NCBI GenBank assembly: GCA_934875675.1
Contig: CAKXIK010000012.1
Coordinates: forward strand, 26,148 to 60,966
Reading direction: 5' to 3'
DNA from: an uncultured bacterium
Lineage (GTDB): Bacteria > Bacillota > Clostridia > Oscillospirales > Acutalibacteraceae
Length of the DNA stretch: 34,819 nucleotides
The translations under genes and the position numbers were made by a program. This document shows, piece after piece, positions 15,424-24,323 of this stretch; the stretch's first letter is position 1; the number at the start of each line of letters is the position of its first letter. The notes below the pieces were generated by a model, which did no database searches, had not been told where the DNA came from, and worked only from the letters and a program-made list of their open reading frames with translations.

Positions 15424-18400
15424 GTCATTTTCGTCTGTCTTTTCAACTTGAACATCGGTGTAACACTTCATACCGGTACCGGCAGGAATCAGCTTACCGA
15501 TACAGACGTTTTCCTTCAAACCAAGCAGTGGGTCAACCTTGCCTTTGATTGCGGCATCGGTCAGCACGCGGGTGGTTTCCTGGAACGACGCAGCGGAAAG
15601 GAACGAATCCGTTGCCAGAGATGCCTTTGTAATACCCAGCAGAACCGGATCACACACTGCTTCGCGCAGACCGGTTTCACCGTTTGCAATCCGTTCGCGA
15701 ATGCGGCGGTTTGCAGCAATAAACTCGCTCTTATCAGTCAGCAGGCTCGGCAGCAGACCGGTATCGCCTTCGTCCGTCACCTTGACCTTGCGCATCATCT
15801 GACGCACAATAACTTCGATGTGCTTATCATTAATATCAACGCCCTGCATACGGTAGGTGCGCTGAACTTCACTGATGAGGTAATTTTCCACTGCCGCAGT
15901 ACCGCGAATTTCAAGCACATCATGCGGGCTCATGGAACCTTCTGTCAGCATATCGCCTGCTTTGATCTCCTGACCTTCCTCCACGCAGATGCGAGAGCCA
16001 TAAGGAATCAGGTAGGAACGGGTATCGGCAGTTTCGTTGTTTGTCACCACCACATGGCGGTTGCGCTTGATTTCCTGGAAGGAAACCGTACCTTCAATCT
16101 CACTGATAATAGCGAGATGTTTCGGGCGGCGGCCTTCAAACAGTTCTTCAACACGCGGAAGACCCTGCGTAATATCCTCGGCATTCGCAACACCGCCGGT
16201 ATGGAACGTACGCATCGTCAGCTGTGTGCCTGGTTCACCGATAGACTGTGCAGCGATGATACCAACTGCTTCGCCGACCGTTACCGGACGGCCGGTTGCA
16301 AGGTTTGCACCGTAGCACTTCATGCAGATACCTTTTTTGGCTTCACAGGTAAGAATCGAGCGAATCTTAATGGACTTTACACCGGAATTCACGATAATAT
16401 CGGCATCCTTGTCGCGCAGCATCTGATCGCGGGAAACAAGAACCTCGCCGGTCTTTTCGTCCACAAAATCTTCTGCAAGATAACGGCCGAGCAGACGCTC
16501 GTGCAGTCCTTCAATCGTTTCCTTGCCTTCCTTGATGTCAAAGATCTCGAGTCCCTCGTGGGTGCCGCAATCTTCCTCGCGGATGATGACATCCTGAGAA
16601 ACATCAACGAGACGGCGGGTCAGGTAACCGGAGTCTGCTGTACGCAGAGCGGTATCTGCCAAGCCCTTTCGAGCACCACGCGAAGAGATGAAGTATTCGA
16701 GAATGTTCAGACCTTCACGGTAGTTTGCACGAATTGGAACCTCAATCGTACGACCCGAGGTATTTGCAATCAGTCCGCGCATACCGGCCAACTGACGAAT
16801 CTGGTTCATGGAACCACGAGCACCGGAATCCGCCATCATGAAGATCGGATTATAGCGATCCAGGTTGCCCTGCAGCGCCTTGGTAACTTCGTCGGTCGTC
16901 TTCTGCCAGGTCTCGATCACCAAACGATAACGTTCGTCGTCGGAAATCAGTCCGCGGCGGAACAGCTTGTTGATCTTTTCTATGCTTTCCTCCGCCTGGG
17001 CAATATATTCCTTTTTCTGCGGAGGAATTACTGCATCACAAACAGCAACGGTAATGGATCCGCGGGTGGAGAATTTATATCCCTGTGCTTTGATGGCATC
17101 CAACACTTCAGAGGTACGTGCCGTGCCATGCACTTTGATACATTTATCGATGATTTTGCCGAGCTGCTTTTTGCCGACGAGGAAATCAACCTCAAGGTCA
17201 AACAGCTTATCCGGATCACTTCTGTCCACAAATCCAAGATCCTGCGGAATCGGGCGGTTAAAAATCAGGCGGCCAATCGTGGTATCAATCAGCTTTTCCT
17301 TCTTCTCACCGTCAATGATCATCTCGCGGCGAACCTTGATCTTTGCGTGCAGCTCAATCACGCCGGTTTCATAAGCCATAATCGCTTCGTCCATGTTGCG
17401 GAACACTTTGCCTTCGCCGCGCTCACCGTCACGGTCAAGCGTCAGGTAGTAGGAACCGAGCACCATATCCTGGGTTGGCACCGCAACCGGGCGTCCGTCA
17501 GAGGGTTTGAGCAGGTTTCCGGCAGCCAGCATCAAGAAGCGAGCTTCGGCCTGCGCCTCGGAAGAAAGCGGCACATGAACTGCCATCTGGTCGCCGTCGA
17601 AGTCGGCGTTGTAAGCGGTGCAAACGAGCGGATGCAGCTTGAGGGCACGGCCCTCGACCAGAACCGGCTCAAACGCCTGAATACCAAGACGATGCAGCGT
17701 CGGTGCACGGTTGAGCAGCACCGGATGATCCTTGATAACAGTTTCCAGTGCATCCCAGACCTCATTCTTAGCGCGCTCCACCAGCTTGCGGGCGGCTTTA
17801 ATGTTTGCAGCAGCGCCGGTTTCCACCAAACGCTTCATCACAAACGGCTTGAACAGCTCCAGAGCCATTTCCTTTGGCAGACCGCACTGATACATTTTCA
17901 GTTCCGGACCGACAACGATAACGGAACGTCCGGAGTAGTCAACACGCTTGCCCAGCAGGTTCTGACGGAAACGACCCTGTTTACCCTTAAGCATATCGGA
18001 AAGGGACTTGAATGGGCGGTTGTTCGGGCCGGTAACCGGACGTCCGCGGCGACCGTTATCAATCAGCGCGTCAACGGCTTCCTGCAACATACGCTTTTCA
18101 TTGCGGACAATGATATCGGGGCCGCCAAGCTCCAAAAGACGCTTGAGGCGGTTGTTTCTGTTAATCACGCGGCGGTACAGATCGTTCAGGTCGGACGTTG
18201 CAAAACGACCGCCGTCCAGCTGCACCATCGGGCGAAGATCCGGCGGGATGACCGGCAGCACATTGAGGATCATCCACTCGGGGCGGTTGCCGGAAATGCG
18301 GAACGAATCCACAACCTCCAAACGCTTGAGCAGACGGACTCTCTTCTGACCGCTGGCATTTTCCAGCTCAGATTTCAAGCTTTCAGAAAGCTCCTCCAGG

Positions 18401-18951
18401 TTGATTTCGGCAAGCAGCTGCTGAACCGCTTCTGCACCCATGCCAGCCTTAAAATCATCCTCTTCATACTTTTCACGCAGCTCGCGGTACTCTTTTTCGC
18501 TGAGCATCTGTCCTTTTGCCAGCTCGCGGGCACAGCCCGGATCGGTGACAATATACATTGCGAAATAAAGCACTTTTTCAAGCATACGGGGAGAAATATC
18601 GAGAATCAGACCCATACGGGACGGAATTCCTTTAAAATACCAGATATGCGACACCGGGGCCGCCAGCTCAATGTGACCCATGCGCTCACGGCGAACCTTG
18701 GCGCGGGTAACCTCAACGCCGCAGCGGTCGCAGATCTTGCCCTTGTAACGGATGCGCTTGTACTTGCCGCAATGGCATTCCCAGTCCTTCTGCGGCCCAA
18801 AAATACGTTCGCAGAACAGTCCGTCGCGCTCCGGTTTCAGGGTACGATAATTGATCGTTTCCGGTTTTTTAACCTCACCGTAAGACCATTCCTTGATCAT
18901 TTCGGGCGAAGCAAGACCGATCTTAATCGATTCGAATGCGTTAAATTCCAT
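15400..18951 (-). CDS. rpoC: DNA-directed RNA polymerase subunit beta'
   Basis: Largest catalytic subunit of RNA polymerase, 1183 residues, the normal Firmicutes length. The N-terminal zinc-binding motif has CHCGKYKRIRYKGKICDRCG, the active site carries the three Mg-binding aspartates in NADFDGDQMAVHVP, and the trigger-loop/C-terminal conserved blocks include GEAVGIIAAQSIGEPGTQLT. AGGAGG lies about 8 bases before the ATG. It follows rpoB after a 25-base gap and is cotranscribed with it. Confidence 0.98.
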   Translation of the reverse strand: MEFNAFESIKIGLASPEMIKEWSYGEVKKPETINYRTLKPERDGLFCERIFGPQKDWECHCGKYKRIRYKGKICDRCGVEVTRAKVRRERMGHIELAAPVSHIWYFKGIPSRMGLILDISPRMLEKVLYFAMYIVTDPGCARELAKGQMLSEKEYRELREKYEEDDFKAGMGAEAVQQLLAEINLEELSESLKSELENASGQKRVRLLKRLEVVDSFRISGNRPEWMILNVLPVIPPDLRPMVQLDGGRFATSDLNDLYRRVINRNNRLKRLLELGGPDIIVRNEKRMLQEAVDALIDNGRRGRPVTGPNNRPFKSLSDMLKGKQGRFRQNLLGKRVDYSGRSVIVVGPELKMYQCGLPKEMALELFKPFVMKRLVETGAAANIKAARKLVERAKNEVWDALETVIKDHPVLLNRAPTLHRLGIQAFEPVLVEGRALKLHPLVCTAYNADFDGDQMAVHVPLSSEAQAEARFLMLAAGNLLKPSDGRPVAVPTQDMVLGSYYLTLDRDGERGEGKVFRNMDEAIMAYETGVIELHAKIKVRREMIIDGEKKEKLIDTTIGRLIFNRPIPQDLGFVDRSDPDKLFDLEVDFLVGKKQLGKIIDKCIKVHGTARTSEVLDAIKAQGYKFSTRGSITVAVCDAVIPPQKKEYIAQAEESIEKINKLFRRGLISDDERYRLVIETWQKTTDEVTKALQGNLDRYNPIFMMADSGARGSMNQIRQLAGMRGLIANTSGRTIEVPIRANYREGLNILEYFISSRGARKGLADTALRTADSGYLTRRLVDVSQDVIIREEDCGTHEGLEIFDIKEGKETIEGLHERLLGRYLAEDFVDEKTGEVLVSRDQMLRDKDADIIVNSGVKSIKIRSILTCEAKKGICMKCYGANLATGRPVTVGEAVGIIAAQSIGEPGTQLTMRTFHTGGVANAEDITQGLPRVEELFEGRRPKHLAIISEIEGTVSFQEIKRNRHVVVTNNETADTRSYLIPYGSRICVEEGQEIKAGDMLTEGSMSPHDVLEIRGTAAVENYLISEVQRTYRMQGVDINDKHIEVIVRQMMRKVKVTDEGDTGLLPSLLTDKSEFIAANRRIRERIANGETGLREAVCDPVLLGITKASLATDSFLSAASFQETTRVLTDAAIKGKVDPLLGLKENVCIGKLIPAGTGMKCYTDVQVEKTDENDLTNGNAS

Positions 18952-18976
18952 GCTTATAACCTCCTGTCAATCAGAA

Positions 18977-21900
18977 TCAGTCTTCCAGGTTGAAATCCTC
19001 GGTTTCCAGATCATCCTCAAAACCGAATTCTTCGCCTTCTTCTTCCTCTTCGGAATCAGAAGCAAAAATGGAATTTTCTTCGGAATCCGGATCAATGTTG
19101 TAGCCTTCCATGTCGCCGTCTTCATTGACGTATTTCTCGTCAAAGCTGTCGTCAACTGGGGTGAGACCCATGTCGTCATCATCGTCAAAGTCCTGACGAA
19201 GATCGATTTCATCGTTGTTTTTGTCGAGCACCTTAACATCAAGGCAGAGCGACTGCAGTTCCTTAATCAGAACCTTGAACGATTCCGGAATGCCCGGCTT
19301 CGGCACATTCTGACCCTTGACGATTGCCTCGTACGTTTTCACACGGCCGACAACGTCATCCGACTTAACGGTCAGAATTTCCTGCAGTGTATAGGCGGCG
19401 CCATAAGCTTCCAGCGCCCAAACTTCCATTTCACCGAAACGCTGACCGCCGAATTGCGCCTTGCCGCCCAAAGGCTGCTGCGTAACAAGCGAGTACGGTC
19501 CGGTGGAACGGGCGTGAATCTTATCATCAACCAGATGATGCAGCTTGAGGAAGTACATATATCCAACCGTAACAGGATTATCAAACGGCTGTCCGGTACG
19601 TCCGTCGTAAAGAACGGTTTTGCCGTCTTCACGCAAGCCTGCCTGCTTGAGACATTCGCGGATATCGGCTTCGTGTGCACCGTCGAAAACCGGTGTCATT
19701 ACCTTCCAGCCGAGAGCTGCGGCAGCACGACCCAGATGGACCTCGAGCACCTGTCCGATATTCATTCGGGACGGAACGCCCAGCGGGTTAAGAACGATAT
19801 CCAACGGTGTGCCATCCGGCAGGAACGGCATATCCTCCACCGGCAGCACGCGGGACACAACACCCTTGTTGCCGTGACGACCAGCCATCTTATCACCGAC
19901 GGAAATCTTTCTCTTCTGTGCAATATAGCAACGGACAATCTCATTGACGCCCGGGCTCAGTTCGTCGCGGCTGTTTTCGCGGTTGAAGATTTTGACATCA
20001 ACCACAATGCCGTATTCGCCGTGCGGAACGCGGAGAGAGGTATCGCGCACTTCGCGTGCTTTTTCTCCGAAGATAGCGCGCAGCAGGCGTTCTTCGGCAG
20101 TCAGCTCAGTTTCGCCCTTGGGGGTAACCTTACCGACGAGAATATCACCGGCATGAACCTCTGCGCCGATGTGGATAATGCCGCGCTCGTCCAGATCCTT
20201 CAGCGGTTCATCGCCGACGTTCGGGATATCGCGGGTAATTTCTTCGGCACCGAGCTTGGTGTCACGCGCTTCGACTTCGTATTCCTCAATATGAATGGAG
20301 GTAAACACATCATCGCGAACAACCTTTTCGCTGAGCAGAACGGCATCTTCATAGTTATAGCCTTCCCACGTCATAAAGCCAATCAGCGCATTTTTACCAA
20401 GGCTGATTTCGCCATTGCAGGTTGCCGGTCCGTCGGCAATCACATCGCCGGCTTCAAGACGGTCTCCCACATTGACAATCGGAACCTGATTAAAGCAGGT
20501 ACCCTGATTGGAACGGAGGAATTTGATAATATCATAACGATCGGTGTCGCCGTTGTCCTTTTGGACGGTGACAAGATTTGCACTGACACTCTTGACTACA
20601 CCGGCATTTTTGCAGATCACGCAAACACCCGAGTCAACCGCAGCCTTGTATTCCATACCGGTACCAACAACAGGATTGCAGGTTTTCAGCAGCGGAACTG
20701 CCTGCCGCTGCATGTTGGAACCCATCAATGCACGGTTTGCGTCATCGTTTTCCAGGAACGGAATCATTGCCGTTGCAACAGAAACAACCATCTTTGGCGA
20801 AACATCCATGTAATCGACTTTTTCATTTTCGATTTCAAGGAAGCTGTCGCGGTGACGGGCATTAACGCGCGGACGGACGAAACGACGGTCATCGTCGAGC
20901 GGTTCGTTTGCCTGTGCAACCACATATCCATCTTCAATATCGGCAGTCATGTAGACAACCTCATCGGTCACCTGACGGGTTTCTTTATCCACACGGCGAT
21001 ACGGTGCTTCCACAAAGCCATATTCATTAATGCGCGCATACGTTGCCAGATAGGAAATCAAACCGATGTTCGGACCTTCCGGCGTTTCAATCGGGCACAT
21101 GCGGCCATAGTGGGTGTAATGAACGTCTCGAACCTCGAATCCTGCGCGGTCACGGGAAAGACCGCCAGGGCCCAAAGCGGAAAGACGACGTTTGTGTGTC
21201 AGCTCAGCAAGCGGATTGGTCTGATCCATGAACTGAGAAAGCGGGGAGGAACCGAAGAACTCCTTGATTGCAGCCAAAACCGGGCGAATGTTGATCAAGG
21301 CATTCGGTGTCATGGAGTCCACTTCGCTGGCCTGCAGCGTCATGCGCTCACGAATGACGCGCTCCAGACGGGAAAAGCCGATGCGGAACTGGTTCTGCAG
21401 CAGCTCGCCGACCGAACGGATTCTGCGGTTGCCCAGATGGTCAATGTCATCGGTGGTGCCAATTCCGCAGGCAAGGCAGTTCATATAGTTAATCGTGGCA
21501 AAAATATCATCATTGATGATGTGCTTCGGGGTCAGCTCGTCCAGATGGGTGCGAATGGCATCCTTGAGAGCTTCGGTGTCGTCGCCGCAGCTGTCCAGCA
21601 AGTCACACAGCACAGAAAAACGAACCTTTTCCAGTACGCCGCATTCTTCTCTGGCATCAAACGGAACGTAATCGTTGATTTCCACCATGCCGTTGGAAAT
21701 AATTTTGACGGTGCGGTCGCCTTCGATGGTAACATAGGCGATCGACACACCGGCACGCTCCATCTGTTCTGCTTTTTCGCGCGTGATAACTTCGCCTTCT
21801 TCGGCGAGCATTTCACCGGTGCGCGGGTCAGCAATCGGGTAAAGCAGCTTTTGCCCTGTCAAACGACCGGCAATGCCAAGTTTTTTATTGTATTTATAGC

Positions 21901-22729
21901 GTCCCACGCGGGAAAGATCATAACGGCGAGGATCAAAGAAGAGGTTGTCCAAGTGCGTTTTTGCACTTTCAACCGTTGGGGGCTCGCCCGGGCGCAGCTT
22001 GCGGTAAATCTCAATCAAGCCTTCCTCGGTATTGCGGCAGCTCTCTTTTTCAAACGATGCACGAATGCGGTCATCATCACCGAAGAAATCAAGGATTTCC
22101 TGATCGGTGCCAAGTCCCAGCGCACGGATGAAAACCGTAATCGGAATCTTGCGGTTTTTATCAATGCGAACGTAGAACACGTCATTGGCGTCGGTTTCAT
22201 ACTCCAGCCAGGCACCGCGGTTCGGGATAACCGTTGCAGAAAACAGTTCTTTACCGGTGCGGTCATGATCCATCTTGTAGTAAACGCCCGGAGAACGAAC
22301 CAGCTGAGAAACAATAACACGCTCGGCACCGTTAATGACAAACGTGCCGCTGTCCGTCATCAGCGGGAAATCGCCCATATAAACATTGGAGTCCTTAATT
22401 TCGCCTGTCTCTTTGTTAAAAAGACGGGCAGTCACGCGGAGAGGGGCAGCATATGTTGCATCTCGCGCCTTGCACTCAGTAATGCTGTAATTCGGCGTGT
22501 CGTCCAGGTGGTAATCCACAAAGTCAAGCACCAGATTTCCGGAATAATCGGTGATTCCGGAAACATCACGGAAGACTTCCTTCAATCCCTCTGTCAGGAA
22601 CCATTTGTAGGAATTCTTCTGCACCTCAATCAGGTTTGGCATATCCAAAACCTCGTCGATACGAGCGAAGTTCATGCGGATATTTTTGCCAAGACGGGTA
22701 GGTTTGACATTCACCATAGGCTCTATCAC
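18977..22729 (-). CDS. rpoB: DNA-directed RNA polymerase subunit beta
   Basis: Second catalytic subunit, 1250 residues. The rifampicin-binding region GSSPLSQFMDQTNPL...THKRRLSALGPGG has the sensitive residues Gln, Asp, His and Ser at the usual resistance positions. Later blocks MAGRHGNKGVVS and the C-terminal GGKAQFGGQRFGEMEVWALE are canonical. The last 77 residues (1174-1250) are a strongly acidic tail with 36 Asp/Glu and only 2 basic residues. The GTG at 22729 has GAGGA 5 bases upstream; an ATG 12 bases further in (22717) is an alternative start. It is the first gene of its transcript: no rplL or rplJ precedes it. Confidence 0.97.
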   Translation of the reverse strand: MIEPMVNVKPTRLGKNIRMNFARIDEVLDMPNLIEVQKNSYKWFLTEGLKEVFRDVSGITDYSGNLVLDFVDYHLDDTPNYSITECKARDATYAAPLRVTARLFNKETGEIKDSNVYMGDFPLMTDSGTFVINGAERVIVSQLVRSPGVYYKMDHDRTGKELFSATVIPNRGAWLEYETDANDVFYVRIDKNRKIPITVFIRALGLGTDQEILDFFGDDDRIRASFEKESCRNTEEGLIEIYRKLRPGEPPTVESAKTHLDNLFFDPRRYDLSRVGRYKYNKKLGIAGRLTGQKLLYPIADPRTGEMLAEEGEVITREKAEQMERAGVSIAYVTIEGDRTVKIISNGMVEINDYVPFDAREECGVLEKVRFSVLCDLLDSCGDDTEALKDAIRTHLDELTPKHIINDDIFATINYMNCLACGIGTTDDIDHLGNRRIRSVGELLQNQFRIGFSRLERVIRERMTLQASEVDSMTPNALINIRPVLAAIKEFFGSSPLSQFMDQTNPLAELTHKRRLSALGPGGLSRDRAGFEVRDVHYTHYGRMCPIETPEGPNIGLISYLATYARINEYGFVEAPYRRVDKETRQVTDEVVYMTADIEDGYVVAQANEPLDDDRRFVRPRVNARHRDSFLEIENEKVDYMDVSPKMVVSVATAMIPFLENDDANRALMGSNMQRQAVPLLKTCNPVVGTGMEYKAAVDSGVCVICKNAGVVKSVSANLVTVQKDNGDTDRYDIIKFLRSNQGTCFNQVPIVNVGDRLEAGDVIADGPATCNGEISLGKNALIGFMTWEGYNYEDAVLLSEKVVRDDVFTSIHIEEYEVEARDTKLGAEEITRDIPNVGDEPLKDLDERGIIHIGAEVHAGDILVGKVTPKGETELTAEERLLRAIFGEKAREVRDTSLRVPHGEYGIVVDVKIFNRENSRDELSPGVNEIVRCYIAQKRKISVGDKMAGRHGNKGVVSRVLPVEDMPFLPDGTPLDIVLNPLGVPSRMNIGQVLEVHLGRAAAALGWKVMTPVFDGAHEADIRECLKQAGLREDGKTVLYDGRTGQPFDNPVTVGYMYFLKLHHLVDDKIHARSTGPYSLVTQQPLGGKAQFGGQRFGEMEVWALEAYGAAYTLQEILTVKSDDVVGRVKTYEAIVKGQNVPKPGIPESFKVLIKELQSLCLDVKVLDKNNDEIDLRQDFDDDDDMGLTPVDDSFDEKYVNEDGDMEGYNIDPDSEENSIFASDSEEEEEGEEFGFEDDLETEDFNLED

Positions 22730-22806
22730 TCCATTCCTCTATTTACCGACAAAATCGGCGAAAATGGTTGGTCCAGAAATTTTCTTGGAAATTTGGACAA
22801 AAACCC

Positions 22807-22835
22807 TTGAAACTTGTGCAGGTTTATGCTAATAT
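22807..22835 (+). promoter_or_regulatory. Candidate promoter antisense to the rpoB leader
   Basis: Plus strand TTGAAA (22807-22812), 17-base spacer, TAATAT (22830-22835) preceded by TGC, an extended -10. The -10 matches consensus at 4 of 6. The predicted start is near 22842, pointing away from rpoB. Confidence 0.4.
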
Positions 22836-22863
22836 AAGCAAAGAAATAGGTGCAAATTCCCAA

Positions 22864-22895
22864 GATAATGCAGTATATTATTGTACCGCATTATC
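22864..22895. promoter_or_regulatory. Dyad over the rpoB -10 and start site
   Basis: A perfect 8-bp inverted repeat, GATAATGC (22864-22871) with GCATTATC (22888-22895), extended by inner GTA/TAC after one mismatch. It brackets the rpoB -10 and predicted start. It could be an operator for a dimeric regulator, or a hairpin in the opposite-strand RNA. Confidence 0.5.
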
Positions 22896-22908
22896 CGCGA
22901 TTTGTCAA
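22880..22908 (-). promoter_or_regulatory. Promoter of rpoBC
   Basis: Minus strand perfect TTGACA (22903-22908), 17-base spacer, TACAAT (22880-22885). It is the best-matching promoter in the window, as expected for RNA polymerase genes. Confidence 0.85.
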
Positions 22909-22939
22909 CCACATTTTTTCAGGAAATTGATATTTTTTT

Positions 22940-22978
22940 GGGTGGAAGCACATGTGCGTTTCCACCCTTTCTTTGTTT
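22940..22978 (+). terminator. Plus-strand intrinsic terminator upstream of rpoB
   Basis: GGGTGGAA (22940-22947) pairs with TTCCACCC (22960-22967), extended by inner GCA/TGC around CATG, then TTTCTTTGTTTT on the plus strand. No known plus-strand gene ends here, so it either ends the candidate short RNA or blocks antisense transcription. Confidence 0.65.
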
Positions 22979-23169
22979 TCCGCACTTTTAAAGCAGTATG
23001 GTCAAATTTTCCTGTATCTATACCGTAAGATATATTTTCAAAAATAAAATTTTTAATAGGGTACGGGATAAAATTTGAGGGAGACGCCTGGGATTATGCG
23101 GTTTTTCAACATTTTTATCTGTCCTTTCAAGGGGAATCAAGTTCTTGCCCTATAACATTGATTTGCATT

Positions 23170-23229
23170 AAAGTCAATCGCAGTCTTGGATTTGTTTTTA
23201 TTGCAAAACAATAAAATATCATTGACTTT
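23170..23229. repeat. Two inverted repeats at the DUF2975 promoter
   Basis: AAAGTCAAT (23170-23178) is the exact inverse of ATTGACTTT (23221-23229), the latter containing the -35. Between them TTTTATTG/CAATAAAA (23196-23203 and 23209-23216) forms a perfect 8-bp hairpin. A regulator acting at a distance by looping, possibly the XRE protein encoded downstream, is one reading. Confidence 0.45.
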
Positions 23230-23250
23230 CATTTCGCCGCACCGTATACT
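23222..23250 (+). promoter_or_regulatory. Promoter of the DUF2975-XRE pair
   Basis: TTGACT (23222-23227), 17-base spacer, TATACT (23245-23250), each 5 of 6 to consensus. The predicted start is near 23257, about 30 bases before the ATG. Confidence 0.7.
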
Positions 23251-23287
23251 AATCTTCAGAAAATAAAACGCAGGAGGCTGCTTTGCC

Positions 23288-23767
23288 ATGAATCAGAAAA
23301 AGCTTTCCCGTTGGTTAAAAGGAATTACTATTGTGCTGTTTTTAATGCTTTTAAGTGTTTTCTTCCTGCTCAGCCCCATGATAGAAACCGGACTTGCGGC
23401 ACTTTCTAACGCCAACGCAGCGCACTATCATGCGTATTTTATTCTGGCTCGCGTCATGCTGCTGCCGTGTTTTGCCGCACTCTGGTTCTTTTGGAAGATT
23501 TGCCGCAACATCGGTTCCGACCGCTCATTTTGCACGGAAAATGTACGTTATCTCAAAACTATTGCGGTTCTTGCCCTGTGTGATACTCTTGTGTGCTTTG
23601 TGTCCGTCGTTGTTTTTGCATGTATCGCATCCTTCGGGGTAGGATTCTACGTTGCATCGCTTGTGATTATTGTGATTGGCATTGCAGTTGCAATTGCATC
23701 TTTGGTACTGGCCCACCTCACCGAAAAAGCGGCTGCTTTGAAGACAGAAAACGATCTGACTATTTAA
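23288..23767 (+). CDS. DUF2975 family membrane protein
   Basis: A 159-residue protein with four hydrophobic segments (about 12-30, 48-67, 90-112, 116-142) and the DUF2975 feature DRSFCTENVRYLKTIAVLAL between helices 2 and 3. Function is unknown for the family. AGGAGG lies 10 bases before the ATG. It is followed 55 bases later by a small XRE regulator, the same pairing as yoaS-yozG-type loci in Bacillus, so the two are likely one unit in which the small regulator controls the operon or responds to the membrane protein. Confidence 0.85.
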   Translation: MNQKKLSRWLKGITIVLFLMLLSVFFLLSPMIETGLAALSNANAAHYHAYFILARVMLLPCFAALWFFWKICRNIGSDRSFCTENVRYLKTIAVLALCDTLVCFVSVVVFACIASFGVGFYVASLVIIVIGIAVAIASLVLAHLTEKAAALKTENDLTI

Positions 23768-23822
23768 TCCCTGTGAATGGTTTGTAAAAACAAGAGGAAA
23801 TTTTTCAGCTCAGCAGGAAGGA

Positions 23823-24062
23823 ATGAACCGTCAAATGGCAATCCGAATTAATCTGGACGTGATGCTCGCCAAGCGAAAAATGAGCGTTACCGAGCTTTCC
23901 GAGCGCGTGGGAATCACCATGGCAAATATATCAATTCTCAAAAATGAAAAAGCAAAAGCCATTCGTTTTGAAACACTCAACAGCATCTGCAAGGCTTTGC
24001 AGTGCCAGCCCGGCGATCTGATTGAATATGTTCCGGATGACACCGAATTCCGATCGTTCTGA
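23823..24062 (+). CDS. Small XRE/YozG-like helix-turn-helix regulator
   Basis: A 79-residue DNA-binding protein that is almost entirely one Cro/C1-type helix-turn-helix domain, with the YozG-like blocks INLDVMLAKRKMSVTELSER, ANISILKNEKAKAIRFETL and ICKALQCQPGDLIEY. The first ATG (23823) directly abuts AGGAAGGA; the ATG at 23838 (MAIRINL) starts closer to the usual family N-terminus but is 13 bases from the same site, so the start is uncertain. It is probably cotranscribed with the DUF2975 gene. Confidence 0.88.
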   Translation: MNRQMAIRINLDVMLAKRKMSVTELSERVGITMANISILKNEKAKAIRFETLNSICKALQCQPGDLIEYVPDDTEFRSF

Positions 24063-24161
24063 TTTTTCTTGATACAGCAAATTAAAATCTGGAAAACCGC
24101 ATGTTTGCAGGCTTTTCCAAATGTTTATGCCGCCTATAATTCGAAATTGCACCCAAACCAA

Positions 24162-24204
24162 AAACTGCCGTGCCCGTGGATTGATATCCAGGGAACGGCA
24201 GTTT
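24162..24204. terminator. Bidirectional terminator between XRE gene and S41 protease gene
   Basis: AAACTGCCGT (24162-24171) pairs perfectly with ACGGCAGTTT (24195-24204), with further CC..TGGAT/ATCCA..GG pairing inside. The T run is good on the minus strand (TTTTTGG) and moderate on the plus strand. It separates two convergent genes. Confidence 0.88.
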
Positions 24205-24323
24205 CTATTTGCGTTGGCTTTATCCTGAATGAAAATACAAATCAAGAAGCCTCTTGCATCTTTGATTTTTTGTGAAGATTTTGATCTGCTTCTTTAAAAA
24301 ATTCACGATTATCAGGCTGCAAA

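Larger units (their letters stand above)
22842..22978 (+). ncRNA. Candidate short RNA divergent from and overlapping the rpoB 5' end
   Basis: Bounded by the promoter at 22807-22835 and the terminator at 22940-22978, about 135 bases, with no ORF of note. It would contain a hairpin from the GATAATGC/GCATTATC repeat, and its first 30 or so bases would be complementary to the start of the rpoB mRNA (predicted start 22873). It matches no RNA family I can recognise. Confidence 0.25.
22730..23287. other. 558-base intergenic region upstream of rpoB
   Basis: No protein gene is seen here. It contains the rpoB leader (about 144 bases) with a bulged GTCC/GGAC hairpin, the rpoB promoter and its dyad, a candidate plus-strand short RNA with promoter and terminator, an AT-rich stretch around 23030-23080 without recognisable signals, a pair of inverted repeats (23170-23229) and the promoter of the DUF2975 gene. 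Confidence 0.8.

Noticed and set aside
18893..22810. Very long open frame (about 1300 codons) on the plus strand opposite rpoB, and similar ones opposite rpoC, fusA and tuf
   Set aside because: These oppose highly expressed essential genes whose codon bias avoids TTA, CTA and TCA, the codons that read as stops on the other strand in that frame. They show no ribosome binding site or recognisable protein domain.
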